The notes under the pieces are model-generated. The model saw only the letters and a list, made by a program, of their open reading frames with translations. It was not told where the DNA came from and did no database searches. From Papio anubis (taxonomy: Eukaryota; Chordata; Mammalia; Primates; Cercopithecidae), in contig NC_044980.1 in NCBI RefSeq assembly GCF_008728515.1, forward strand, positions 56,835,680-56,899,679: a stretch of 64,000 nt of DNA. Direction: 5' to 3'. Below, piece by piece: positions 20,991 to 33,085 of this stretch (positions are counted from its first letter, which is position 1; each line of letters opens with the position of its first letter). The translations under genes and the position numbers were made by a program.

Positions 20991-23320
20991 AGGGATAGAG
21001 TACTACATACAGGATAAAGAGTACAGAGAAAGAAAACATTTCTCAAATCTCACGTAGATTTCTACTTGCATGAATCTATTATTTTAAGCCTAAATGGTGT
21101 CCAATATAAAAAGAATGTAATTGTGTCCAGTAGCCATGATCCTTTAGGGCTGGGGTTAATTAAGAGGACAGACATGAACAACACAGGGAAAGAGGAATGG
21201 ATGTCTCCTTTCAGACTGCAAAACTGGCATTCCAAACAAGTGTTATAGGAGGAAGAAAAAACCTTTGCCTATTGTCATGGTTCACAACACTCTCCCAATT
21301 TCAACCTCCTCCCACCTGTCAACACCCAGTAGTATTACCAGGCAGAGTATGCCATTACTCTCTTCTCCCCTCTCTTTGCACCTATCTGGCTTCTGGCCTC
21401 CAATCTGCTTGTGGTATCTTGGGATTCTTGCAACACTCTTGCCAGGAGCTTTGACAGGGCCTCCATCAAGGGTGCATTAGAACACTATACAAAGATGCTT
21501 GGTGAAAGGAATTTGAGGGGGCTAAAATGCAACCCAGCCCCTGGGAGGGGCTGCAATCATGAAGAAGGGGTGTCTATTGTAATTCTTCTGCCAAGAGAAG
21601 TCATCTCTTTTGCAGTTTGAGTAAAGGCACCTATATACTGGCAGTAGCCTTGAGCACTGCCAGATCTAAGCTAGACATTTTTAGGCCAGTGCTTTCCACT
21701 GGGTCTTCCCCTCTTGTCCACCATCAACTGATCTGACAAATAATGGAATAACAGGGATCCTATAAACCAACTAGGTTGTATCTGACCAGTTTTCCCTAAG
21801 ATGATGAGGGAATGCAAGTTATTTTCAGGCAGCTCTGTTCAGAAGACTGCAATGGGAGGCTGAAAAAAATTTGTTTCCAGATCCTAAGCCCAAAATGGCA
21901 TCTTCCATTCTGATGGATACTATCAACAAACAGTACTTACTATACCGGTTGAATCAAGTCACTTGGTCTATGAACTAAAGGGTTAGTTATCCTTGGATGT
22001 AAGTGCTCCATTCAAGCTCACCAGGTACAAGCAGATCTCACACAAAGTTCTCTTATAACAACTTGTTGACTAAGACCTAGTCAGCCACAAAAGAAAAATG
22101 ACTAAAAGATTTTAAAGAAGGATAATTTCAAAGTTTGTAAAGGGAGAAATCATTTAATATCTCAATGGGCTTCAATGGTCAGGTCTTTTTGAAATCAATA
22201 TAAAACATCATGATCATGATAAATCTTTTTTTCAAAAAATGCCTTTTTGGCACAAACTGAGCGACCACTTCACGAACAATTGGGCACCCAAATAATTGGA
22301 AATATTTCAGAAAAGCAAATGAAGCAAAAGAGATCATGGAAAGCAGGGAATATATGTATGCAATTTTGAGCCTAAATGAATATGCAGTGCCATATACAAA
22401 GTAATCAGTGAGATGTGAAAACTGATGTGGATCCCTTTGATTTGAATCAACAGGGTGTGAAGGACTCCTATTATTAAAGAAAAACCTTGGTGCCAGCTCA
22501 CCCTTGTCCAGATCCAGGCATCCACGGTCCTAGCTCTCAAGATGCCAAAGCCCAGGCCTAAGCTACAACCCATCAGGAGTCTTGAAAGCAGTTTTTAGGC
22601 CAGCACTTTTTGGCTGACTAATGCTCAATAGCCTTCCTCTTGTCATTCTTCTCCTGAAATATTTTCCTCCACATTAGCAATGTTAAAAGTCCTTTGCAGT
22701 ATAGGGCATCTGATTTCAAGAATAGAGATGGCCTGTATTTACAGATTAAATCCAGTGAAACTGGAACATTGTCATATGGAATAGCTATACAGCCATTCTT
22801 TCTAGAAAACTACCCAAGGGCAAGAAAGAGCAGTGTTCTTCCTACCCCAAGGAAGGAACCAAAACCCATCTTTCCAGAACCCCAAGGGGCCCTAAAGATC
22901 TTCTCTAGTGGTTTCCAAACTTTGTTCAGCCAAGTCCCAAAGTACTGAGAGAGGCTACAAATGAAGAAAAGGGTGGTTTCATGGAGAGACAATGGAAAGC
23001 GTTTTTAAACAAAAAATTACTTGAGGCTTTCTTCAAGGACACCTTAAAATTAACAGAAGAAAATTTGACAAAACTCTGTAGTGTGGCAGGATTATATCTT
23101 GGAATCTTAATCTGTGTGTATGTTCTGTATTCCTTTCTGCTTTCCCAACAATACTCAAGGCCACTGTTCTCTCTTCTAGCCAACACAGTGCTAGCCTAAG
23201 AATGGTACTTTAAAAAGCCTATGCATAAACCTTTACCATGTAAAGACTGGATGAAATAAAGGGAAGGGTGGAAGGGAGAGCAGTGTGCAGTGGATAAATT
23301 TAAGTTAAAAAGGAAGGAGG
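20991..23320. other. 2.3 kb of unassigned, probably unique sequence
   Basis: No named repeat. Frames of 60-87 codons are unremarkable. Near 22905-22925 tagtggtttccaaactttg could be the end of an old DNA transposon, but it is too short to call. Confidence 0.4.
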
Positions 23321-23622
23321 AGCCAGGCATGGCAAGGTGACTCATGCCTGTGATCCCAGCTCTTTGGGAGGCTGAGGCAAGCAGATTACTTGAGCCAAAG
23401 ATTTTGAGACCAGCCTAGGAAACATGGTGAAACCCCATCTCTACTAAAAACAAAATTAGCTGGGCATGGTGGCACATGCTTGTAGTCCCAGCTACACAGG
23501 AGGCTGAGGTGGGAGGGTCACCTGAGCCCAGGAGGTCACAGCTGCAGTGAGCTGTGATCATGCCACTGCACTCCAGCCTGGGAGGCAAGAGTGAGACCCT
23601 GCCTCAAAACCTCAAAAAAAAG
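23321..23622 (+). mobile_element. AluJ-type SINE, sense
   Basis: agccaggcatggcaaggtga at the start has an extra 'aag' insertion against the usual ggtggctca. Both arms follow, with gcctcaaaacctcaaaaaaa at the end. Flanks aggaaggagg (23311-23320) and agaaggaggg (23621-23630) look like the duplication. Confidence 0.9.
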
Positions 23623-24964
23623 AAGGAGGGGGACTCCCAGAAGTCCTCAAAGTGGGAAAGAGAAAAAAGGACTTTCTGTCTGAAGACTGGAGAGAGGAGT
23701 GGAGGGACCTCAAGGCAAGTTGCTCCAGTAATTGAGGACAATCATCTTCCAGAACTGAAGGAGGAGGGCTTGAACATCACATGTTCCACCAAGTCTCAAC
23801 CACAAACATGTGATTGAAAATTAGAAGGGAAAACTTGCCCCCTGACCAAGGTGGCAATAGAATAGAACAGAAACATTTGTAAAGTTTCCTCTGAGCCAGT
23901 GTAAGGTGTACATGTTGCCCCTCTTCCAGCTAAGCCCACCATAAAGAATGCATTGGAGATCCCTGTGCTGCACTAAAGAAATGGCAGAATGAGCCAAGGT
24001 AAAAACACACATTTAGATAACTGAGGAAGTAACCCAATTCTTTTTTACCTTACAGTTCAAAAAACACATGCAGATGAAGAAATTTTCTCTGTAATTACTA
24101 TTTATTTCCTATATTTACAACGAAATCCTATGCTGATTTTCAACATGTTTAATGATATTCATATTCTATCTGATGAATAAACTTCCAATGAAATGAGGTA
24201 TGTTTCTTAACAGAACCTGCTATTGACTGAAGAGCAATGAATGGACATGTGAGAAGAGCAGCAAATCTGTGACAAACAATACTGTGGGAGCAGTAAAATG
24301 CATCAAAACCATTGCACAATCTGACCAGAGCAATAGACATTGTGTTCACCAAGAATGCCTTGATCCAAAGCATCTGGCTCTTGATCTTCCTACTATGTGC
24401 TATGAGCTGGTAAAAATGGGGCAGATACTTTCAGCCAACCAATATCCCAGGAGTGACTTAACCAGCTGTCACTGAGAAGATATAATTATTGATATTTCAC
24501 CAAGAGTTGCATGAAAATGCCCTGAACCTCCTCTTGGGCAGCAATGACATAGCTCATACAGCTGAAAAGTCTGCAGATATATATATATATCCAGATATTT
24601 ATGAGTTTGAGTTCTTGAAATATTAAGAGAAATTGCTTGGACACCAAAACTGATGTGCTGTGCTACGTTCCCACCACTCACCTTGATCCTCCACAGTTGA
24701 GAGACTCGTGAAAGACTCACTCATTAGCCGAGAATTAGGTAGAAGTCATTTTTATTTTTCTCCATAGTTTATAATTTAAAATTTTTATGTTAGACAGATT
24801 TATTACAGAATTTTAAATTCACATGAATTTCTGACATAAAAATATAAGAACTGTTCCAATTTTCTCTGGGGATGAGGCTGGAATATGGCCCCACACTTCC
24901 AGAGATATCAATTCAAAGTCTACACTATTAGAGACACTTAACGGGGAAAATTGAGAAGCACCTC
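23623..24964. other. Unassigned sequence with a short (AT)n run
   Basis: (AT) at about 24574-24588. Otherwise no named repeat, gene or RNA feature. Confidence 0.4.
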
Positions 24965-25260
24965 CTTATCGTAAGTGAAGTAACTCAGCAACAGAAAAAC
25001 AAATACTCCATGTTCTAACGAGTGGGAACGAAACAATGGGTACATGTGGACACAAAGATAGAAATAGTAGACACCTGGGACTTCAAAAGGGGGGAGGGTG
25101 AGAAGGGCGATGAGGATTGAAAAATTACCTATTCAGCACAATGTTCACTCTTTAGGTTTTGGGTTCACTAAAAGCCCAATCCTCACCATTACACAATATG
25201 TCCTGTAACAAACCTGCATATGTACCCCCTGAATCTAAAATTAAAAAAAAAAAAAAAAAA
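24965..25260 (+). mobile_element. L1 3' end, sense (L1MA/L1PB-like)
   Basis: aaacaaatactccatgttct, gggtacatgtggacacaaag, ggacttcaaaaggggggagg and gtaacaaacctgcatatgta, ccccctgaatctaaaattaaaa with an A-run end. The tail wording 'atgtaccccctgaatctaaa' differs from L1PA and indicates an older primate or eutherian L1. Confidence 0.88.
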
Positions 25261-25565
25261 GATGCACCAACCTGGAGTCCATATATGGAGAAGCCTAGTA
25301 GGTATAAAACACTCAGTTTTCATAACTGTTCATGCTGGGAAAAGCAATGCAACAATTAGAAGCCCTTGCAACAGACGTAGTTACTGAAGCGTCATCACAT
25401 AGCATTTTAGAAAAGACAGTAATGTGAACAACACACATGTCCACGCAATATATCTCAACTTTTGTCAAACAACGAATGGACCCTGTTAGAAAAAAAAAAA
25501 ATTGTAGTCTGGAATTCAAGCTATCTAAATCTGCTAAAAATATTCATTAGTCAAGAGGATATTTT
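25261..25565. other. Unassigned sequence
   Basis: No feature recognised. Confidence 0.4.
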
Positions 25566-25582
25566 AACTGAACACGGTTCAC

Positions 25583-25879
25583 GTTTTTTTTTTTTTGAGA
25601 CAAGGTGTCACTCTGTCACCCAGACTGGAGTGCAGTGGCATAATCTCGGCTCGCCGCAACCTCCACCTCCCAGGTTCAAACAATTCTCCTGCCTCAACTT
25701 CCCGAGTAGCTGGGATTACAGGCACGTACCACTATCGCCCAGCTAATTTTTCTATTTTTTGGAACGATGAGGTTTCACCATGTCGGCCAGGTTAGTCTTG
25801 AACTCCTAAACTCAAATGATCCACCTGCCTAGGCCTCCCAAAATGCTGGGATTACAAGCGTGTGCCACCTCACCCAACC
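25583..25879 (-). mobile_element. Alu SINE, antisense
   Basis: T-run then gagacaaggtgtcactctgt and reversed arms, ending ccacctcacccaacc. Flanks aactgaacacggtt (25566-25579) and aactgaacatgtt (25880-25892) are the target duplication. Confidence 0.95.
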
Positions 25880-25892
25880 AACTGAACATGTT

Positions 25893-26194
25893 TTAGAAGA
25901 TGGCAATATTAGCCTCATCTCTACATCCTTAATCACTTAGTCATTATACTTTCCTTATCTGTGTTATTTCTCTTGATGTGGTATCTTTCCCTGGCTGAGA
26001 CAACCCGTTCAAAAAATACCATGAAAAGATCATCCACTCCTTAGCCCAACGAGCCCTAGCCTCACCTCCCTCCAGTTTCAGAATGAGTTCTGCAACCTTA
26101 TCCTTCCGTACGCCGCCCCTACCTACCCTTCTCTAACTGGTATCTACTTCATTGCATCAGTTATGTATGTTATAATCAACTTCATATCTCAGTA
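25893..26194. other. Unassigned sequence
   Basis: No feature recognised. Confidence 0.4.
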
Positions 26195-26420
26195 GAAATT
26201 TTTTTAAATAATGCAGAGAAAATTATTTTGAAATGAAATGAAAACTTTAGTAATTTGATTTGCAGGAAATGAAGAACAAAGTGTCACAACCTGAGTGCTT
26301 TTAAATAAGTCATAATTAATTACTCTTGCATCTATGTTTGGATGCTCAATTTATGACTAATTATGCAGAAAATGTAATTGCATGCTGAAGTATTCAATTG
26401 TGCCTTCTTTCACTCTTATT
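26195..26420. promoter_or_regulatory. Candidate conserved non-coding element (motif-based guess)
   Basis: Non-repetitive AT-rich block with taattaatta at 26313-26322, actaattatgca at 26356-26366 and taattgcat at 26375-26383 (half-octamer/POU-like next to a TAATT core). Such close spacing of homeodomain and POU-like words is typical of developmental enhancers. Function is inferred from motifs only. Confidence 0.3.
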
Positions 26421-26446
26421 TGCACCGGCCAAGGGTTGTGGTTTCT

Positions 26447-26477
26447 TGTTGTTGCTGTTGTTGTTGTTGTTGTTGTT
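26447..26477. repeat. (GTT)n microsatellite
   Basis: About ten GTT units with one gct interruption. Confidence 0.95.
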
Positions 26478-26607
26478 AATGGTATGTGTCACTTACTGAA
26501 ATTGTTGAAATGTTGTCAAGACAGAAATAATCATGTGATCTCTCCTATAATGTAGTTGTTTCTATTGAGAAAACTGCAGAAAGATCTAAAATTGTCTCCT
26601 AACTTAT

Positions 26608-26611
<4 letters not shown>

Positions 26612-26638
<27 letters not shown>
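26612..26638. repeat. Uninterrupted A27 run
   Basis: Twenty-seven consecutive A follow acttattctt. No Alu, L1 or other retroposon body is recognisable upstream. Confidence 0.95.
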
Positions 26639-27429
26639 GTATGCACTTGTCTACTCTTTTGTCCTCTACTGAAATACACTTGCTAAGAAATCACATTAGG
26701 CATATCCTGCCAGCTTCGTTTCTCCTATGCATTTGCAATATAGACTTTTTCTTTTCTTGGAAGAGTCATAAAGCTCAAAGGAATCATGAATGACCGTCAC
26801 ATTTATGTCATCCTAGACAGGCTTCTTTTTAATGATACTAAAGGGAATGTGTAACCTTTTCTCCATCTTAAGATGCCTAATAAAGTGACTATCAAGGAAG
26901 CAAAGGAAATAAAACCAAATTTAAAACTTCCTCTGAATGAGTCATGGGAATAATAGCATTTGTGAATATTTTCTCACTGAAGGGAAAAAGAGAGAGAGCA
27001 CAAGGAGGCAAAAAACTGGAAAAACTCTTAAAATATTTAATAAGATAATACTTAATATTTATAATATTTAACAAGATAATAACTACATTATTGTGTTTTT
27101 CAGAAACTCCTAATGAAGATTCACTGCATACACTATATGCCTTTTCCTCTTTCTCTGTATAAGCCAAATAAATGTCAGAGCCCTCTGTGGCCTGGTCTCA
27201 GAGAGGTATCACCTAAAAGAGACACTGCCCAGCCACTGAAAGTAAAAGCCACTCCAGCCTCTGCATGCCTCTGAAGAGCCTGTGGCCAATATTAGCAGAG
27301 CTCACCCATCCACAGCTCTCACCTTCCAGGCTCATGGAAGCCTATGCCTCCCAGGCCCCCACAGGCAGGCCCATCATGAGCTCAGATGCAGGCAATGGGC
27401 TGTAAGCAAAAGACTCTTCCTGTCAGAAG
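26639..27429. other. Unassigned sequence
   Basis: No named repeat or gene. A minus-strand 91-codon frame (26892-27167) is AT-rich and unremarkable. Confidence 0.4.
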
Positions 27430-27658
27430 CCTGGAGGAATGGTTGTGAGGTCTCCATGCCCTGTCCTCCCCTGCCATCCTTATGACAGTAGAGTCAAGAG
27501 GTCAAAGCAGCTGGGGCCACCAAATCACTAAATGGAAGACACCTGTACCTGAGAGTCACTCCAGACTCTGAGCAAGAAATGAGATTGTGTTGTGCTAAGC
27601 CTGAGATTTAGGAGTAGTTCTTTACTTGCAAGGGGCAGAACCTACCCTATTTTGACAT
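27430..27658 (+). repeat. Possible old ERVL/MaLR-like LTR end
   Basis: gagtcactccagactctgag, gattgtgttgtgctaagcct, gagatttaggagtagttctt and cctaccctattttgac recall the 3' portion of an old LTR. Weak. Confidence 0.35.
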
Positions 27659-29685
27659 GCAAGCATTAGAAGAAATGCAATTCTTACTCTCTGCAGCACT
27701 CCCAGAATCCTCTGTTTGCTCCCCTCTAAATATTCTCCCAGCCTACCTGCTTCAGAGACTCTCCCTCTTTCAGCCTTCCTACCAAGCCCAGCAGTCAGGA
27801 CTCTGGACTATTTTCCCCCTTGTCTCCTTGCTGTCTACTCCAGTCCATCTCCCAATTCTGCATCACAAAAGCCCAAGAGCTGGGTTGACGAAAGTCAAAC
27901 TGTTGAGTGGGTTGAGGATAAGAATAAACTGAGTTTTCAAGGGGGAAAAACATCCCTTTGGGACAGGCAAAGCAGGGTGAAAGAAAAGAAAACACTCACT
28001 TGCTGGAAAATGCTGTCCCCAACAGATTTGGTTTTGGTCCAAAAACAAGTGTGTTAGGGATTCACGCTTTAGTGACTTATTCTTCCCTGCCTAGCCCATT
28101 GCAGTTACATGTTTTACTTTTAAGCATCAGTGCTATTATTCTTTGACCTCCATTTTCCAGCACCATCAGAGACACTCGCCATAGCCATCGTCTATCTATG
28201 TGCATCAGCCTCTAGACTTGTGTAATGTACAACCTGCATCCTATGGGCACCACTTCCATGGCACTCATAACATGGTATCAAAAAAGTCAGAAAAGCATAA
28301 CTTACATAATAGCAATTAGCAGAGAGGACTATGCAAACTTTTAAATAAGACTTATTCAGTTGTTCAACAATACTGTTAATAAAATCCTCAAATATTAGTA
28401 CCAAAGTTTACAAACGTCGTATTAGTAGGTGGGGTGGGGACAAGAAGTTGTAAGACATGGTCTTGAACCTCAAAAACATTGTCTGTACAAAGAAAAACAA
28501 GATGCATTCATAAAAAGATATCAACAGAGGATAACATTGAACACTGGCAAAATAAATGGAATTTATAACATGTTATGGCAAGGTGGGCTGAAGCGATTAA
28601 GGAAAACAATGGAAGAGATGGATATTGAACTATAACCCAATAGATATAGGCAAATCAGAAAAAAAAAAGAAAAGAAATAAGAAATCCATGCTTACATGTC
28701 AGGGAGGAGCGGCAGTGTGTGCTGACAGGACCGAAAAAGGAGACTATTTGTCATTGTGTGGGACCAAACTATTTCCAAAGCCACTCAAAACAAACTGAAA
28801 GGGATGTGACTCTCATATTTCACAGGAATGTTTGATAGTCACAGTTTCACACCTCAGAAAGAGCACTTCTTCATCTCCCTAATCAAAATCATCTAATCAA
28901 CACTCATCTAAGTGAGGGTGTAAACAGTTCATTATGCAGATATGGTCCCTGCCCTCCAGGGGATTACAATCTAAATCGTCAAACCTAGCTCCAACAAGCA
29001 TATAGACATAATTAACATAGATAAGGATGAAGAATGCATTTTCTACTAGCCTCACTGCCATCAGACAGAACAATTTGTAGTCATCACTGATCTGAGCTGA
29101 ATTCAAATTAGTGACCCAAAGGCTCCACTGTCTGGGTGTTATTTTCAATCTCCTTAGCTATCCAATCTCCAGAAGTTTCATTTTTCATTCTTACTGTGCA
29201 GTCATCATCAACTACCAAAGGGAAAGACTGCAATCCAGACACACTAAAAATAGCATTCTTGCCTTCTGAAAGCCAGACTCAGATTTATGACAGTTTTAAA
29301 ATTTGGTTCTTCATCTTAAAAGTTCAACATTCTGCAAGAACTGTGCGAAGTAATACCTACCTGGTCTTTAGAGCATGAAACACCATAACTTGATGCAGTG
29401 AGAGATCAGGCCTTTATGTAATCCATTTACATTAGGGAGAGATAGCATTTTCTTTGGGTTGACAGGTTGACATGCCTTCGTGTGTTTTCCACTTAATCAG
29501 CAGAATCATTAAAGCACTGAAGGTTTTGATGGTCTCGGTAAAAAACATCTATTTCTGTAGAACCTATCACTATAAATAATTTAACAAACATACCCCCCCC
29601 AAAAAAAACACTATAAAAAGAAGAATTATTTTCTCGTACTTAAATCATAGACCACTCTGAAGTTGAGCCAAAGGAGCCCAGGTTT
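27659..29685. other. 2 kb of unassigned sequence
   Basis: Holds one short copy of the unassigned ancient repeat at about 28,915-28,990 (tatggtccctgccctccagg). Overlapping frames of 91 and 113 codons at 27.66-28.06 kb have no recognisable domain. Confidence 0.4.
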
Positions 29686-29698
29686 AAAATGAGGGCAG

Positions 29699-29800
29699 GT
29701 GCCGGGCTCAGTGGCTCACGCCTGTTATCCCAGCACTCCAGCCTGGGCAACAAGAGCGAAACTCCATCTCAAAAAATAAAAATAAATAAAAAGAAAAAAT
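29699..29800 (+). mobile_element. Internally deleted Alu (about 100 bp), sense
   Basis: The Alu 5' start (gccgggctcagtggctcacg, then cctgttatcccagcact) runs directly into the Alu 3' end (ccagcctgggcaacaagagc). The join falls at gcact, a word present in both places of a full Alu, so about 190-200 bp are missing between two gcact copies. Flanks aaaatgagggcagg (29686-29699) and aaaatgatggcagg (29801-29814) are the target duplication. Confidence 0.92.
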
Positions 29801-29886
29801 AAAATGATGGCAGGATGATGTCCAACAATAAATCATAAAGCTAAAATGAAAAGCAGGTTACAGAAAAGTATAAGTCAATTTCTGCT

Positions 29887-29917
29887 TGAGAGAGAGAGAG
29901 AGAGAGTGCGTGTGTGT
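29887..29917. repeat. Compound (GA)n(GT)n microsatellite
   Basis: GA units run into gtgcgtgtgtgt. Confidence 0.85.
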
Positions 29918-31183
29918 ACATTTATATTTCCATTATACTGGGAGAATTATATCAATATAAACCGTTAACATTATTAATCAGAGAGATGACTTGTGGTAGG
30001 GGGAACTTTCATTTCTCTGTATTTTTGCAATTATCTTGTCTTATCAGAAAGAGTATTTCCATTTAGGAAATATACACATACATCTAGACTATACATAGAT
30101 ACATAAATTTATACCAGTGCAAATCAAGCTGAATTTTCCATCTCCTTCTGATTGGCAGGATATCGTGACTGTTGTCAAGAATGAACTGGCATTAGCCCGG
30201 GAATCTATGCTGGGAACCTAATCTCATTCAGGAAAGTAGAAGCAATCAACTAAGACCGGGGCTAAAAGAAAACTAATCTAGTTACAGGAGGTATCTCCAG
30301 AGGGTGACCAGCAGTCCACATTACAATGATAAGGGAGAACCAATACCCACAGGGTCTTATTTGTGGCCTAGAATTTGGCAGTAGCAGTCTTGGGACAATA
30401 GTGTACACTGGTTTCTGGATGTATAGGAGCATCTTGTTGTGGGAATGAAAAGGAGAAGCATTCATCTGGGTGAAATAGGACCTCAGCCACCTGGGGAGAG
30501 AGGGAAGGCAAGGGTTGGCAGCAAGACCACCCCTGGACAAAAAGCTGATCTCAGGTCAGGTATCTGATGTTAACAGAGAATTGGAGTAACAACCAGGAAC
30601 TACAGTAGAATCCTAGCCGGGCACAGGGACAAGTGGCGCAGGGAGAAACAAAGAGGCTGCAGTTAGGTGGGCACGCCTTACTCCAACGCCCACAGGGTCA
30701 TTCCAAATTCTATGTTCTGTTACTGGTGAGAAAATGGGTGCCTTTTTTAGCCCCCAGAATGGCTCTCATTGGTTCAGGGGCTGGGCTACAAGCTAAAAGT
30801 TTTTAGCATCTAAATTAGAGCACCACTGACCAGGCACAATCAATACCAGCAGTTCAGATAATGTTTCTCACAAAATTAAGATAACGTTTCTTCTAATACT
30901 CATCAGTTAAAATATAGATAAGTCTAGTCCCAAAAGTAGGTTTTCCGAAAACTTACGTAATATCTGATTACCGAAGGCAGGATTGCCTGTTCAGTAGCTG
31001 TGAGCCTTTGAGGTCCTGAGTTAACATAAAAGAAGACAAAAAGAAGTCTGTTTTACTAAATCTTAGAAGATTTTATTGATACCCTGATATCCATCTGGAA
31101 ATCAAAGCAACTGGCATATGGCCTTTCCAATCAGCTTCACAAAAAACATTCAGAATAAGGACTCTATATGAAAGAGGGAAACC
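29918..31183. other. Unassigned sequence, possibly LTR-like
   Basis: The 30.2-30.85 kb part is richer in GC. On the minus strand it has ccaatgagagcc (CCAAT-like, near 30,765) and a 92-codon frame (30262-30540). I could not assign it to a family, and the frame has no recognised domain. Confidence 0.3.
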
Positions 31184-31519
31184 GGCCGGGTACAGTGGCT
31201 TACACCTGGAATCCCAGCACCTTGGAAGGCCAAGGCAGGAGGATTGCTTGAGACCGGGAGTTTGAGACCAGACTAGGCAACATGGCAAGACTCCATCTCT
31301 AAAAAAAAAAAAAATACAAAAATTAGTCAGACATGATGGTGCATGCCTGTGATCCCAGCTACTGGAGAGGCTGAGGCGGGAGGATCAAGATCCTTGAGCA
31401 AAGGAGCTTGAGGCTGCAATGAGCCGTATTTGTGACACCGCACTCCAGCCTGGGTGGCAAAGCAAGACTCTGTCTCAAAAAAGAAAAAAAGGAAAGAAAA
31501 GGCAAAAGAAAGAGAAAAA
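31184..31519 (+). mobile_element. AluJ-type SINE, sense
   Basis: ggccgggtacagtggcttac at the start, gagaccgggagtttgagacc, A-rich middle, gcactccagcctgggtggca and a long impure A/G tail. Old and diverged. Confidence 0.92.
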
Positions 31520-31689
31520 TGATCCGTCCTCATCTAGTGGCTGTGATCATTCCCTTTCACTTATTCATGTTTGCCCAGGATGCCCAGCTCCTTCCTACCT
31601 TTCCCCCAAAAATTTTCAGCGTCTTGAGACATCAAGCTAAATGGATTGGCATTTTAGTCTCTATCCTTTCCAGAATCAAGAGATCAAAA

Positions 31690-31968
31690 AGATTTGTTAA
31701 AGGGTACAAAATTACAGCTAGCTAGGAAGAATACGTTCTAGTGTTCTACAGCACTGTAGGATGACTAGAGTTAACAGAAATATGCAGATTCAAATAGCTA
31801 GAAAGAGGATATTGAATGTTCCCAACACAAAGAAATGATAAAAAATTGTGGTGATGTACATGCTAATTATCCTAATCTGTTCACTATACATGGTATGTAT
31901 CAAAGCATCACTATTTACCCCATGAATATGTACAATTACTATTTGTCAAATTAACTAAAAATTTTTTT
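31690..31968 (+). mobile_element. L1M 3' UTR, sense
   Basis: ttctagtgttctacagcact, gtaggatgactagagttaac, tgaatgttcccaacacaaag, aaatgataaaaaattgtggt and accccatgaatatgtacaat are a well-known L1M 3' end in order. Confidence 0.85.
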
Positions 31969-32330
31969 GAATTAGATGAAAAATATAGATGCCATATACA
32001 AACCAGGGAAAAAGGAAAGGTAGAATATGCTAAGACTAGAAGCAAGCACTTCAAAGAGTCTGTATGAAATCGTATGTCCTGGGTAGGGAAATGCTGGATG
32101 CTGCAGGGATAGCCTTAGCAGTCCTGAAGGGTCACTCATTTTGGGACTCCTCTCCAGAGCATTGCTGCTAAAGGCAGGAGTTCAAAATAGACCCAATCCC
32201 AGTGAAAATTATTATCAATGCAGACTGTTTCATTTAAAGGTTCTTAATTTCAAAATACTACATTTGTTTCAGTGATGCCCTGATTTTCAAGACAGGCATT
32301 TCAAGCAGTGACTTTGAAAATAGAAAAATT
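31969..32330. other. Unassigned sequence
   Basis: No feature recognised. Confidence 0.4.
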
Positions 32331-32645
32331 GGGCCAGGCACAATGGCTCATGCCTGTAATCCCAGCACTTTGGGAGGCCAAGGCGGGTGGATCACTTGAG
32401 GTCAGGAGTTCAAGAGCAGCCTGGCCAACACGGTGAAACCCTGTCTCTACTAAAAATACAAAAATTAGTCATGCGTGGTGGCACTCACCTGTAATTCCAG
32501 CTACCTGGGAGGCTGAGGCGGAGAATTGCTTGAACCCGGGAGGCAGAGGTTGCAGTGAGCCAAGATCGCACCGTTGCACTCCAGTCTGGGTGACAGAGTG
32601 AGACTCCATCTCAAAAAAAAAAAAAAAGAAAGAAAAAAAGAAACA
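32331..32645 (+). mobile_element. AluS-type SINE, sense
   Basis: gggccaggcacaatggctca, gatcacttgaggtcaggagt, gcctggccaacacggtgaaa and an A-rich tail. The 'ggtcaggagttcaagagcagcc' pattern, read in pieces, fits AluS. Confidence 0.95.
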
Positions 32646-32764
32646 GAAAAGGGGCATTTCTCCCCTTCCCAATTCACAGGGGAATAAAAATCATAAGTGA
32701 ATGGACAGAATTTTCCCAGTTTTAAGACTTTTTTTCCTCCTCAATGTTTCTCAGATTTTTGGTA

Positions 32765-33085
32765 ACTCTTGTTAGTGAAGGCTAGATCCATGGCAGACTG
32801 TTCTATGGGAGTTGGAGCCACACAGGAGATATGGTCCCTGTCAGAAATGCACTCCATCCTGGGTGGAGAGGGAGTGAGTGGGTGGGCGGATATGTGTGAG
32901 GGTTATGGGAGGACTAGGGGTGCGGGGAGAGGGAGGAGAAATACCCTGCCTTCTCCCTCCCACTCTGCCTGCCATCTCCTGCCTTGGCCTCCCACTGGCC
33001 GAACTCAACGGGAACCTGGGAAACAAGAGCCTGCAGTAATCCACCACCTGAGCACAGAGCAGGAAGGAGCAATAAATAGATCTGA
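32765..33085 (-). repeat. Unassigned dispersed repeat, antisense to the copy at 63.8 kb
   Basis: gccttctccctcccactctg, gccatctcctgccttgg and cccactggccgaactcaacg are the reverse complement, with changes, of the part around 63,830-63,890. So the window holds two opposite copies of one family that I cannot name. The 117-codon + frame (32769-33122) falls inside it and is not credible as a gene. Confidence 0.4.
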
